Positions 15,653 through 24,395 of a stretch of DNA of 45,271 nucleotides are shown here, piece after piece; position 1 is the stretch's first letter; every line of letters starts with the position of its first letter. A program made the translations under genes and the position numbers. The DNA comes from Planctomycetota bacterium (lineage in GTDB: Bacteria; Planctomycetota; Phycisphaerae; Phycisphaerales; SM1A02), in the NCBI GenBank assembly GCA_022568135.1, contig JADFFQ010000031.1:1-45271 (forward strand). The letters run 5' to 3'. The notes beneath the pieces are model-generated. The model had not been told where the DNA came from. It saw only the letters and a list, made by a program, of their open reading frames with translations, and made no database searches.

Positions 15653-16108
15653 TACATCAGGGTATGCGGGGCGACCTTCGCCCGAAGAGGGCAATGGCGA
15701 CAGGACTGCTCAAGGGGCGGGAAGCCCGGATTCTGGCCAATCTGCCTCGCCGCCCATCAGGCCAGGCACGCTCGCCGAGGCCTTCCGACCGTTTCCCAGC
15801 TCGATCCAGGTGTCTGGAGTGTATAAACAGGCTATGCAACACTCATGTCCTGGCAATTGACGCCATCTGGGCAGAATCGGGAAGCTGGTCGCGGAGACGG
15901 CGCCGGCACTGGCCGGCCAACAGCTCGATCGGTTGTGCTTTGACGCTTGAGTTCCGGGAATTCCCGGGTCCAGGCTTGGAATCCACCTCGATTGGTGTAT
16001 GATAGCTGCGGCACGCCCACGGAGAGGGTCAATGGCGCGCATGTCCCATCGCAACCGCGCCATCAGCTCACTATCCCCAATGAACGAGAAGACAAGGAGA
16101 GTTGATCG
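15653..16108. other. Non-coding gap between divergent genes, about 450 bp
   Basis: No gene was recognised; the open frames present have no family match. This space must hold the promoters of the zinc-ribbon/pseudopilin pair and of the dockerin gene. It contains the near-palindrome TTCCGGGAATTCCCGG near 15952 and the ribosome binding site AAGGAG (16094-16099) of the next gene. Confidence 0.5.
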
Positions 16109-17953
16109 ATGAACCGACTATGTAGTATTTCTCGAGGCGGTCCGGCATACCTCGCGCTGGCGTCGCTGGGAGTCATGTTCTTTGCACTGGTGGTTAATGC
16201 CTACGCCAGCAAGGATCAGCCAGCGAGCAATGCCAGCAGTCCGGTGCTCAAGACTGCCAGCACCCTCAAGGTGCTTTCAACAGCGAATATGCCCCTGGAC
16301 AACAGAGCGGCAGGGACGCGGGCATCACGAGTAGCGGTCGCAGCTGCAGATGGCAGCGGTGGTGGCATCGCAGGCTGCCCCGCCGGCAGTTGCGACCTCG
16401 GCGACTGCACGCTGACCCAGAGTTTGGACACGGCGACCGACGGGGAAAACCAGGTCGCCTGTGCTAATGACTTTGGCACGACTCCGAACGGTTGGGCCCG
16501 CTGCTACAACCTGGTCAATGAAGGCGTGCCCGCGGGCCAGAACTTGACCATCAACAGCGTCACCTTCGGCGTTCAGCAGGCAACGATCGACGGAATCAAT
16601 ATCGATGTCGTCCTCTACCTTGACTGCGATGGCTGCCCGCCGGGTGAACCCGGGGTTGACGCCACGGTGTTAGCGACGCAGTCGCTCGTGGTGAACACGG
16701 CTGACGAGGGCACCATGATCACGGTCGAGTTCCCGGCAGGTCCGGTGGTTGCGGCTGGCAACGACCTCATCGTCGAGATTGTATCGGTGGATGACGGGAC
16801 GGTTCCGCCCGAATTCTTCTTCCGCGCGATGAGCAATCCCAACGGGCAGTGCGGCCCGAGCTACATTCGCACGCCGGATGGTTCGTGTGGCCTCGCGGGC
16901 TGGAACGACCTTGCGGACGTTCCGCCGGGGTTCCCCGATGCGCACCTGATCCAGGTGATCAGCGCCACGGTGGGCGGAGTGGTCACCGTGGAATGTCCGA
17001 AGGTTCCTGAGGCCTGCGCCAAGGGCGCCGGCCCCTGCCAAGAGCCCCATAATACGCCCGGGTGTGACGACGTGGACTGTTGTGCTGCCGTCTGCAACAT
17101 CAATCCGGCATGCTGCTTACTGCAGTGGGACGCCCTATGTGTTCAGATCGCGTCGAAGCTGGATCAATGCGCCGCCGGACCTCCAATCCCCTGCCCAAAC
17201 CTGGCCCACGACAACGGCGCCTACAACCTGACCAACGGCGGCGCGCCTACCGCCGGCTGGACCAATGCGGGCGTGATCGACGACTTCGAGACGACGGTGC
17301 CTATCGACTTCAGTTGTGTGCAGGTCGGGATGTTCGATAACACGGGGATGACCGACCTGACAACGATGCGGATCCAGATCTTCGACCTCAACGACATTGA
17401 CGGAGCGGGCGGCGGCGACGGCACCCTCCCTGGCGCCGGCAGCTTCGCTGCGGCCGTGCCCGTCTGCGACAATACCTATTCGGTGGCCGCCGGCACGTTG
17501 ACGATGTTCGACACCGGCGACGACGAGTTCGGACATGACGCCCTCCTGCTCGACGGCACCGGCCCCAAGTGTGATCTGCCTCCTGGAGACTACGGTTTCC
17601 ACGTGACTTTCCCGGGTACCGGCTCGAGCGACTTCTGGATGACGGCCGACGCGGCCGGCGTCAGCCCTGATTGCGCGCAAGTGTGGGGCACGGACGTAGA
17701 TTTACCGGGTACTTTTTGCGATCTAGGTCCAGAGTTTACATGGATGCACTTCAACCTGTCCCAGGAAGGTGGGGGTGACCCCTGTCCCTGGGACCTCAAC
17801 GAATCAGGCGACGTGGGCATCCTCGACCTGCTCACGCTGCTGGCCTCGTGGGGTCCGTGCCCGCCGCCCTGCCCGCCGGACTTTGACGGCGGCGGAACCG
17901 TCGACATCTTCGACCTGCTCACCCTCATCGCCAACTGGGGTGCCTGCCCGTAA
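16109..17953 (+). CDS. Large secreted protein with Cys-rich motif and C-terminal dockerin-like tail
   Basis: The 614-residue product has a signal peptide (GPAYLALASLGVMFFALVV then NAYA). Two beta-rich stretches (about 100-290 and 355-540) are separated by a Cys-rich motif at about 310-345: HNTPGCDDVDCCAAVC then NPACCLLQWDALCVQIA, with paired CC and a WDxxCV ending. I recall this motif as recurrent in planctomycete secreted proteins. The C-terminus has two dockerin type I-like units, DLNESGDVGILDLLTLLASW and DFDGGGTVDIFDLLTLIANW, with Ca-binding Asp/Asn/Gly positions. No catalytic domain is recognised; it may be a surface or adhesive protein. AAGGAG lies 9 bases before the ATG, and a strong terminator follows. 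Confidence 0.88.
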   Translation: MNRLCSISRGGPAYLALASLGVMFFALVVNAYASKDQPASNASSPVLKTASTLKVLSTANMPLDNRAAGTRASRVAVAAADGSGGGIAGCPAGSCDLGDCTLTQSLDTATDGENQVACANDFGTTPNGWARCYNLVNEGVPAGQNLTINSVTFGVQQATIDGINIDVVLYLDCDGCPPGEPGVDATVLATQSLVVNTADEGTMITVEFPAGPVVAAGNDLIVEIVSVDDGTVPPEFFFRAMSNPNGQCGPSYIRTPDGSCGLAGWNDLADVPPGFPDAHLIQVISATVGGVVTVECPKVPEACAKGAGPCQEPHNTPGCDDVDCCAAVCNINPACCLLQWDALCVQIASKLDQCAAGPPIPCPNLAHDNGAYNLTNGGAPTAGWTNAGVIDDFETTVPIDFSCVQVGMFDNTGMTDLTTMRIQIFDLNDIDGAGGGDGTLPGAGSFAAAVPVCDNTYSVAAGTLTMFDTGDDEFGHDALLLDGTGPKCDLPPGDYGFHVTFPGTGSSDFWMTADAAGVSPDCAQVWGTDVDLPGTFCDLGPEFTWMHFNLSQEGGGDPCPWDLNESGDVGILDLLTLLASWGPCPPPCPPDFDGGGTVDIFDLLTLIANWGACP

Positions 17954-17988
17954 CCTTCACTCGCTTCGATTCGCTTGAACCCCCTTAC

Positions 17989-18016
17989 CCCCGGCCCATC
18001 CGAGCCGGGGTTTTTT
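17989..18016 (+). terminator. Rho-independent terminator after the dockerin gene
   Basis: CCCCGGC (17989-17995), loop CCATCCGA, GCCGGGG (18004-18010), then six T bases. It lies 35 bp after the stop codon. The rest of the gap to 18303 shows no supported gene. Confidence 0.93.
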
Positions 18017-18303
18017 CATCCCGAAATGCCTCCGCCCACCGCGCCGGACCATCCTTCGGAACCGGGCTTTCCTTCAGAGCCGGCTACCCCCAGCCCAGGT
18101 TTCGTTGCGCTCGTGCGCAAGCGCGCCCGCCCCATAAAGCCGTCCCGATTCCATCGGGAGGGGTCGCGGTCTTCTCTCACACAATGTGTTGACGCGATTG
18201 TCGCGCACCGGACCGCAGCTCCAGAAGCACATGAAGCGTTCGCGCTGATGCGATTCGGTCGATTGATGCAATCTGTTGCTTTGGGGGAGGCCCAGGGGCT
18301 GGT

Positions 18304-19461
18304 TCAGAGGTTCAATGAGCTCGACGCCGAGGAGCCAAGGGCGATGTCTCGGCCGAACTCGCCCGGCTCGAACAAGTGCAGCGCGGCGGGATCGATGGAA
18401 AAGGTCGCTTGCGTGCCGGCCGAAAGGCTATCGCCGGCGGATACGCGGGCGATCATCCGTTGACCGCCGACTGTCTTTCCATACACGTCCATGCGATCGC
18501 CCAACGGCTCGGTCATCGTGACCTCAAGCGTCAGCCTCCATGCCTGGGGAGTAGGACCGGCCGGCGACCCCCCGGTTCCTTCGGGGCGTAACGCTTCAGG
18601 GCGGACCCCCAGGACCACGGGGCGACCGATGTATCCGGAGGCGGACGCCGCCATCTCGCCGGACAGCTCCAGGCGCAGGGTGTGTGTATCGGCAAAGACC
18701 AGTCGCCCAGCCTCTCGCAAGACTTGGCCGTCGATGAAGTTCATGGCGGGAGAGCCGAGAAAGCCCGCTACGAATCTATTTACCGGGTTGTGATATACCA
18801 CAAGCGGCGCCCCGATCTGCTGAACTCGCCCCGCTGCCATCACTACGATGCGATCGCCGAGCGTCATCGCCTCTTCCTGATCGTGGGTGACATAGACGAT
18901 GGTGGTTCGCAGGCGTATATGCAGGGCCTTGAGCTCGGCCCGCATCTGTGTGCGCAGCTTAGCGTCCAGGTTGCTCAGCGGTTCGTCAAAGAGAGAACAT
19001 TGAGGATCGCGAACGATCGCCCGGCCGACCGCAACCCGCTGCTGCTGCCCGCCGGACAGCACCGCCGGCATTCGATCCAGTAAGCCCGCGATGTCCAGCA
19101 ACTCGGCGGCGTGGCGCACCCGACGGTCGATCTCCGGCCGGCGAACCTTGCGCAGCTTCAGACCGAAGGCCATGTTCTTGTACACGCTCATGTGGGGATA
19201 CAGCGCATAGTCCTGAAACACCATGGCCACGTCACGGTCCTTGGGATGCACGGTGTTGACCACGCGGTCGCCGATGCGGATCGTCCCGGATGTGATCTCC
19301 TCCAGTCCGGCAATCATGCGCAGCGTTGTCGTCTTGCCGCAGCCGGAAGGGCCCACCAACACGACCAGCTCGCCGTCGGCCACGTGCAGATCGAGATCGC
19401 GCACCGCAACGACGTTTCCCGGGTAAACCTTAGAAACCTTCTCGAGGACGACTTCAGCCAT
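18304..19461 (-). CDS. Carbohydrate ABC transporter ATP-binding protein (MalK/UgpC type)
   Basis: The 385-residue ATPase belongs to the CUT1 group that powers sugar importers. Motifs are Walker A GPSGCGKT (37-44), Q-loop FQDYALYPHMSVYKNM, signature LSGGQQQRVAVGRAI, Walker B SLFDEPLSNLDAKLR (Leu replaced by Phe) and H-loop VYVTHDQEEAMTL. A C-terminal TOBE/OB regulatory region follows (about 240-385) with VVLGVRPEALRP. The ATG at 19461 (MAEVVLEKVSKVYPG) is the standard family start; longer open sequence upstream lies over the leader of the divergent GH172 gene. The matching permeases and binding protein are at 22660-25850. One ATPase serving several importers is common in this group. Confidence 0.95.
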   Translation of the reverse strand: MAEVVLEKVSKVYPGNVVAVRDLDLHVADGELVVLVGPSGCGKTTTLRMIAGLEEITSGTIRIGDRVVNTVHPKDRDVAMVFQDYALYPHMSVYKNMAFGLKLRKVRRPEIDRRVRHAAELLDIAGLLDRMPAVLSGGQQQRVAVGRAIVRDPQCSLFDEPLSNLDAKLRTQMRAELKALHIRLRTTIVYVTHDQEEAMTLGDRIVVMAAGRVQQIGAPLVVYHNPVNRFVAGFLGSPAMNFIDGQVLREAGRLVFADTHTLRLELSGEMAASASGYIGRPVVLGVRPEALRPEGTGGSPAGPTPQAWRLTLEVTMTEPLGDRMDVYGKTVGGQRMIARVSAGDSLSAGTQATFSIDPAALHLFEPGEFGRDIALGSSASSSLNL

Positions 19462-19680
19462 GGCGACACTGCGTTTCGCTGGCGATCCTGCCCCACAGGG
19501 TATCGTGGAGTCCTGGGGGGTGCCGTGCCAATCACGCCTGCGAGCAGGCGGTCTTCGGTCGAGCATCTTGCAGAACTTCGCTTCGTCAGCGACGATGATT
19601 CCCGACGGCAACTCCGCCACCTCGTTGGGCGTTGGGGCAATGCCCGAGCGGCCGGGCGTGCTGATCGTGCAGGAGGGACC

Positions 19681-20787
19681 ATGAACGATCTTCTTGACCC
19701 GCTGGCCGGAATCGCCCGGCTCGTGAACGCTGAGACCCGATCGATCTCGGCCGAAAATCCCGACGGGGCCAAGAGTGGCGGCGCCCAGGCGAGCCCGGGT
19801 GATGACAGCCATTGCGCACCGGCCGCACGAAACCTGGGCAAAGGTTGGAAGGTTCGGCCTTGCTTGCGAGACATCCAGCCGGGGCAAACCATGACCCTGG
19901 CCGACATCGCCGGCCCCGGCGTTGTCCAACACATCTGGTGTACCGCTGACCCGGCACTACTGCGCGGAATCATGCTGCGGGCCTATTACAACGACCGGAG
20001 CGATCCTTCGATTCAGTCGCCGCTCGGTGACTTTTTCGTCAACGGCGTGAACGGCCTCGCGACGGTCAACTCCTTACCCGTGGCTGTGAACCCGCGCGGC
20101 GGCATGAATAGTTATTGGCCGATGCCCTTCCGCAATCGCTTCCGCATCGAGATCACCAACGAATCGCAGCAACCGGTCGGCGAATTGTATTATCAGATCA
20201 CCTACGCCTTGGGCGAGATTCCCGACGATGCGGCGTATTTCCATGCGAGCTGGCGTCGCGCGACCACCAATCGCCGGCAACCCGAACATGTCATTCTGGC
20301 CGGCGCGATGGGACGCGGCCATTACGTCGGCACGTACATCGTCTGGAGTCAATTCGACACGGGATGGTGGGGTGAAGGGGAGGTGAAATTCTTCATCGAC
20401 GGTGATCCACCTGATAAACCGACCATCTGCGGCACGGGAACCGAAGACTACTTCGGCGGGGCGTGGGCGTTCGCCGGCATCGAGCCCGGCGATCAACCCC
20501 CCGTACCTTTCAGCGGCCCATTTCTTGGCTATCCACAAGCGCGATGTATCGCTGCGACGCGCCACGGGCGGTCCGGGCCAATGCACGGGTTATACCGTTG
20601 GCACATCCCCGATCCGGTCCGGTTCAAACGCGACCTGCGGGTCACGATTCAAGCCCTCGGATGGCAGGCCAACGACGCCTTCCACCCCCTTGCCGATGAC
20701 ATCGCCTCGGTTGCGTATTGGTACCAGACGCCTCCCAGCGGCCTGCTCGAGCCTCCGCCGGAGGTCAACCCCGGCGATCATAAATAG
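19681..20787 (+). CDS. GH172 (DUF2961) glycoside hydrolase
   Basis: The 368-residue product carries the DUF2961 motifs: RSISAENPDGAKSGG, PGVVQHIWCT, SPLGDFFVNG, GMNSYWPMPFRNRFRIEI, GTGTEDYFGGAWAF (with the conserved Glu255) and MHGLYRWHIPDPVRF. Characterised GH172 enzymes act on alpha-D-fructofuranosides, difructose dianhydride I or D-arabinofuranosides. No signal peptide is visible, so it probably acts in the cytoplasm on imported sugar. AGGAGGG (19671-19677) just upstream fixes the ATG at 19681; the frame is open further upstream only because it overlies the divergent ATPase gene. It is divergent from the ATPase, with 219 bp shared for regulation. Confidence 0.93.
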   Translation: MNDLLDPLAGIARLVNAETRSISAENPDGAKSGGAQASPGDDSHCAPAARNLGKGWKVRPCLRDIQPGQTMTLADIAGPGVVQHIWCTADPALLRGIMLRAYYNDRSDPSIQSPLGDFFVNGVNGLATVNSLPVAVNPRGGMNSYWPMPFRNRFRIEITNESQQPVGELYYQITYALGEIPDDAAYFHASWRRATTNRRQPEHVILAGAMGRGHYVGTYIVWSQFDTGWWGEGEVKFFIDGDPPDKPTICGTGTEDYFGGAWAFAGIEPGDQPPVPFSGPFLGYPQARCIAATRHGRSGPMHGLYRWHIPDPVRFKRDLRVTIQALGWQANDAFHPLADDIASVAYWYQTPPSGLLEPPPEVNPGDHK

Positions 20788-21211
20788 GATTCCCTGCTTC
20801 GGATCGGCGTGGCCGGCCCTTCTTCGGAGTGGACCCGGCGAGCAATACATCGTCCCTACGCCAAGTGGCCCCAGCGGACCTCGGCACGATGTGAGCGACA
20901 CCCCCGGCGTTGAGAATTACGAGAATCAGAAGGTGTCGCTACCTTTTTGGGCTTGCCCGGGCGCTGAATGGTGGTAAAGTATGTATTGCGGTCGAGCGAG
21001 TTGCTGCATTCATGGGGTAGGCCTCGTCGGTGTCTCGGCAGGTCTCGGCCGTCACGTCTCCGGACCTGCACAGTCGTTTGCGGAGATCGCGGTCCAAACT
21101 GCTCTTGCCGCCGGAGGCTCGGATCGGTAGGGTGTTCGCCGAGTTGGGTTCGCACCCGCAGCACAATGCGATATCCCGAGTTCTCGGGACCGCAGAAAGG
21201 AAGCAATCGCC
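20788..21211. other. Non-coding gap with two small hairpins, about 420 bp
   Basis: No gene was recognised. AAGGT-GTCGCT-ACCTT followed by TTT (20930-20947) could be a weak terminator for the GH172 gene or a dispersed mini-palindrome. TCCCGAG-TT-CTCGGGA (21174-21189) is a perfect inverted repeat shortly before the ribosome binding site (AAAGGAAG) of the pseudopilin gene, and could be an operator or a leader hairpin. Confidence 0.5.
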
Positions 21212-22330
21212 ATGAAACGAAATCTTTCCAAGGGCTTCACGGTAATCGAGCTGCTGGTGGTCATCTCGATCATCGCGCTGCTCATCGGCATCCTGCTGCC
21301 GGCGATCGGCAAAGCCCGCGAGAGTGCGAAGGTCAGCGCCTCCAAGAGCAACCTCCGCGAGCTGGGCACCGCCAACCACGTCTACGCCTCCGACTGGGCG
21401 GACCGCCACTTCACCATCACCCGCGACAACCTTGCCTCCTACGGCAGCATGGACAACTACAACCAAGAGGTCTACGGCGGCAGCAGCGGCGTCTTTGAGG
21501 GGCATCCAGATATCGAATGGGGCTACGGGTCTGATGGCTTCTTTTATAGTGCCCCGTCGTACGGTGGAAGCTTTCATTGGTTCTATCATCCCATAAACTT
21601 CACCGGCACCACTATGGGTTTCGGCTGGTTCCGCGCCCCGCACATGAGGAATTTCAACCGCTACCTGAACGGTCGGGTCGCTGATCCGGTCTTCTTCGCC
21701 CCCAAGGACCGGCTGAGCCTCGCCGCGGTGGAACCGTGCATGGACGACCCCGGCGAGTACGGCGGGGGCCATCCGAATTGTCCGGGGCCCGTCATGCCGA
21801 CCTATTGCTGGTCGCCAGCGGCGCTGTTCGATCCCTCAGTAATGAGAAACGACGAAGACGGCGGATGGCAGATGCCCTGGGACATTCCCGCCGGCTTCCG
21901 GACCCCCTCCATGGGTCAGGTCACCTACCCGAGCTTGAAGACACATATGATGGAGCACACGTGGCTGCAGAACCCCCGGGGCGAGTGCAACCCCGCCTTC
22001 GTGGTCCCAATCTCGCCGACTTTGCTGGAGTGCGAGCCATTTTACTTCAACCACGGCCTGAGCTCGCAACCCGTGACCCTGTTCTACGATGGCCATGTGG
22101 AGCTTGTGAGCGTGCTTGCCGCCATGAGTGACGACCGCCGGCACCGCCATCAAGTCGAAAACCCCGACTGGGGCCTCTGGAGCACGGATACCCCGTTCGG
22201 CGGCGACGCGCTGAATCCGCAGGCAGGGGGCGGCTACTTCATTGATGAAGCGTACGACTACGCCAACACCAGCTTCCACATCCTCACCACTGACGGGGCT
22301 CGGGGCCGGGATATCCTCGGCAAGCAATAA
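21212..22330 (+). CDS. Pseudopilin-like protein within the carbohydrate locus
   Basis: The 372-residue product starts [20 protein letters not shown], a perfect class III prepilin signal (cleavage after Gly8, Glu at +5), then [18 protein letters not shown]. The soluble domain is Tyr-, Trp- and Gly-rich and contains [14 protein letters not shown] and, late, [19 protein letters not shown], the His/DG signature of planctomycete pseudopilins with 11 residues between. It sits between the GH172 gene and the sugar permeases on the same strand, but with gaps of over 300 bp on each side, so it may have its own promoter. Aromatic surfaces of this kind could bind carbohydrate, which is inference. Confidence 0.9.
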   Translation: MKRNLSKGFTVIELLVVISIIALLIGILLPAIGKARESAKVSASKSNLRELGTANHVYASDWADRHFTITRDNLASYGSMDNYNQEVYGGSSGVFEGHPDIEWGYGSDGFFYSAPSYGGSFHWFYHPINFTGTTMGFGWFRAPHMRNFNRYLNGRVADPVFFAPKDRLSLAAVEPCMDDPGEYGGGHPNCPGPVMPTYCWSPAALFDPSVMRNDEDGGWQMPWDIPAGFRTPSMGQVTYPSLKTHMMEHTWLQNPRGECNPAFVVPISPTLLECEPFYFNHGLSSQPVTLFYDGHVELVSVLAAMSDDRRHRHQVENPDWGLWSTDTPFGGDALNPQAGGGYFIDEAYDYANTSFHILTTDGARGRDILGKQ

Positions 22331-22388
22331 CCTGACTGCCCCACAGCCGTCCCTCCGGCCGGCTCAGTGAAAGATACGATGAACCCCA

Positions 22389-22416
22389 GGGCTGCGCCGC
22401 ACGGCGCAGCCCCGTT
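22389..22416 (+). terminator. Terminator-like perfect hairpin after the pseudopilin gene
   Basis: GGGCTGCGCC (22389-22398), loop GCAC, GGCGCAGCCC (22403-22412), then CGTTTCG. The stem is very stable but the T-tract is weak. The remaining gap to 22659 holds no supported gene and probably carries the permease promoter. Confidence 0.55.
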
Positions 22417-22659
22417 TCGTCTCCCCGAGCTGGCACACCCCGCCGCGACGCAGGCGAAGGTGGCGCGAACGCTGCTTGCGGTAGCAGCTCAACGCAACCC
22501 CCAGGCCGCTGAACTTGATCAGATTATCCCACATGACGGCCGGGCCGGGACCCCCGCGGAGGCTGAACTCCGCAGGGTAACGCTAGGCATCTCGGATGCT
22601 ATCTTGAACCGCAACATGCCCTGTCGCACCGCGTATGTCAGACCGAGGGACGCCCGGTC

Positions 22660-23544
22660 ATGAACGGCCGTTCACCAAGTTCATCATGGCGCGGGTGGGC
22701 GTTCATCGGCTTTCCGCTGACAATCATCCTGGTCTTTACGGCGCTGCCCACGGTGGCCGGCGTGGCGCTGAGCTTCTTTGAATGGGGCGGCGGCGACAAG
22801 CCGCGATTCATCGCGCTCGACAATTATCAGGCGGCGATGACCCGCGACCCCCAGCTCTGGCTGGCGATGCGCAATACGCTCGTCTTCGCCATCGGCACGG
22901 TACCGGTCACCGTGGTCCTGGCGTTCCTCGTCGCGGTCGCACTGCACGCCCGGTGGTTTGTCGGCAAGACTCTTGCCCGCACGCTGTTCTTCCTGCCAAC
23001 AGTCATGTCGATTGTGGCCGTTGGATTTGTCTGGCAGTGGATGCTCAATCCACGCACAGGGCTGCTCAACGTGATCGTCGCCGGCCAAGGGGCGGATCTG
23101 CCGGATTGGCTGGGCGACAGTTGGCTGGGCCTTGGCACGATGATGTTTGTGCAAGTGTGGAGGAATCTGGGATTCTGCGTGGTGTTGTACGTGGCGGCGC
23201 TCGGCCGAGTCCCGCGGTCGATGTATGACGCTGCCAGTGTGGACGGAGCAGGCTCCTGGCGAGCGACGTGGCATATTACCTGGCCGGCGGTAAGGCCCAT
23301 GACCGCCTTCTTGGTGATTACCGGCACGATCTGGGCGCTGCAGGTCTTCGATCTCGACGTCGTCATGAACGGGTGGAATCCGCAGCGGTTCAACGACCTC
23401 CTCAACACCCACATCTTCCGGGAGTTCAAGAACGGCCGGCTCGGCTACTCGGCTACCATCGGCGTGTTCGTGCTTGTGCTTACGGCGATGGTCACCTATG
23501 CGCAGCTTCGTTGGCTGCGGCTGTCCAAGGCGACCGCGGCATGA
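22660..23544 (+). CDS. Sugar ABC transporter permease, MalF/UgpA type
   Basis: This 294-residue CUT1 permease has six membrane segments. The first is FIGFPLTIILVFTALPTVAG, and the typical Asn-Tyr segment ALDNYQAAM follows it. The EAA loop that contacts the ATPase is DAASVDGAGSWRATWHITWP. The last helix region is ATIGVFVLVLTAMVTY. The stop overlaps the start of the next permease in ATGA, which shows translational coupling. It is the first gene of a three-gene operon and should pair with the ATPase at 18304-19461. Confidence 0.95.
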   Translation: MNGRSPSSSWRGWAFIGFPLTIILVFTALPTVAGVALSFFEWGGGDKPRFIALDNYQAAMTRDPQLWLAMRNTLVFAIGTVPVTVVLAFLVAVALHARWFVGKTLARTLFFLPTVMSIVAVGFVWQWMLNPRTGLLNVIVAGQGADLPDWLGDSWLGLGTMMFVQVWRNLGFCVVLYVAALGRVPRSMYDAASVDGAGSWRATWHITWPAVRPMTAFLVITGTIWALQVFDLDVVMNGWNPQRFNDLLNTHIFREFKNGRLGYSATIGVFVLVLTAMVTYAQLRWLRLSKATAA

Positions 23545-24392
23545 GCCGGCGCACACATCCACCGCTGATTGTCCGCATCACGTTGCACATTGCCGTCTAC
23601 GCGGGGGCACTGACGATGGTCTTGCCCGTCGCCTGGATCGTGTCAACGTCGCTCAAGTCGCATCACGATGCCATCAGCGCTGTGCCCACCCTCCTGCCGG
23701 CTGGACCGCCGAGCGAGTGGCAGTGGCACAACTATGCCCAAGCGTGGACGATCGCCCAGTTCGGCGACTTCTATCGAAACAGCCTGCTGGTCGCGGGCGT
23801 TGTGACCGTGCTTTCGGTGGCGTACAACGCGCTGGCCGGCTTCGCGTTCGCCAAAATGCGCTTTCGCGGCCGGAACATCGCCTTCGGCCTGATGTTGGCG
23901 ACCATGCTCCTGCCGTTTCAGGTGTATTTCATCTTTGCGTACGTTCTGTGCGGCTGGTTGGGATACGTCGATCATCTTCAGGCGCTGATTGTGCCGTTTC
24001 TGGCCAGCGCTTTCGGCATCTTCTACATGCGCCAGTCGATCATCACGGTTCCCGATAGCCTGCTTGACGCCGGCCGCATCGACGGGTTGAGCGACTTCGA
24101 ACTCTTCTGGCATATCGTCGTGCCGCTGGTCCGGCCGGCGCTGGGCGCCTTGGCGATCTTCACGTTTATGGCTTCGTGGAACAACTTCTTCTGGCCGCTG
24201 ATCGTCATCGACTCGACAGATAACTTCACCCTGCCGCTGGCGGTGAACCGGCTTACGAGCGATTACTTCACGCCCTCGCCGCCCATTCGCATGGCCGCAG
24301 CGATAATCCTTATCATTCCCACCGTCGGGGTGTATCTCATCTTTGAGCGATCGTTCGTGAAGGGTCTGACCCTGACCGGCGTCAAGGGGTAG
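23541..24392 (+). CDS. Sugar ABC transporter permease, MalG/UgpE type
   Basis: This 283-residue CUT1 permease starts MSRRTHPPLIVRITLHIAVY at the ATGA overlap with the upstream permease. It shows the family WIVSTSLKS motif, FYRNSLLVAG, NALAGFAFAKMRFRGR, MLLPFQVYFI, and the EAA loop DAGRIDGLSDFELFWHIVVP. The C-terminal helix is followed by RSFVKGLTLTGVKG, which is the standard ending. The frame is open further upstream but overlaps the first permease, so the 23541 start is preferred. Confidence 0.95.
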   Translation: MSRRTHPPLIVRITLHIAVYAGALTMVLPVAWIVSTSLKSHHDAISAVPTLLPAGPPSEWQWHNYAQAWTIAQFGDFYRNSLLVAGVVTVLSVAYNALAGFAFAKMRFRGRNIAFGLMLATMLLPFQVYFIFAYVLCGWLGYVDHLQALIVPFLASAFGIFYMRQSIITVPDSLLDAGRIDGLSDFELFWHIVVPLVRPALGALAIFTFMASWNNFFWPLIVIDSTDNFTLPLAVNRLTSDYFTPSPPIRMAAAIILIIPTVGVYLIFERSFVKGLTLTGVKG

Positions 24393-24395
24393 CAC

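Noticed and set aside
17975..18463. 162-codon open frame on the plus strand
   Set aside because: It starts inside the dockerin terminator and overlaps the end of the ABC ATPase gene on the other strand; no family match.
20788..21211. A small gene between GH172 and the pseudopilin
   Set aside because: Open frames exist but none has a ribosome binding site or recognisable family; the bases include only two hairpins.
22367..22663. 98-codon open frame before the permease operon
   Set aside because: It contains a perfect terminator-like hairpin and lacks any recognisable motif or ribosome binding site.
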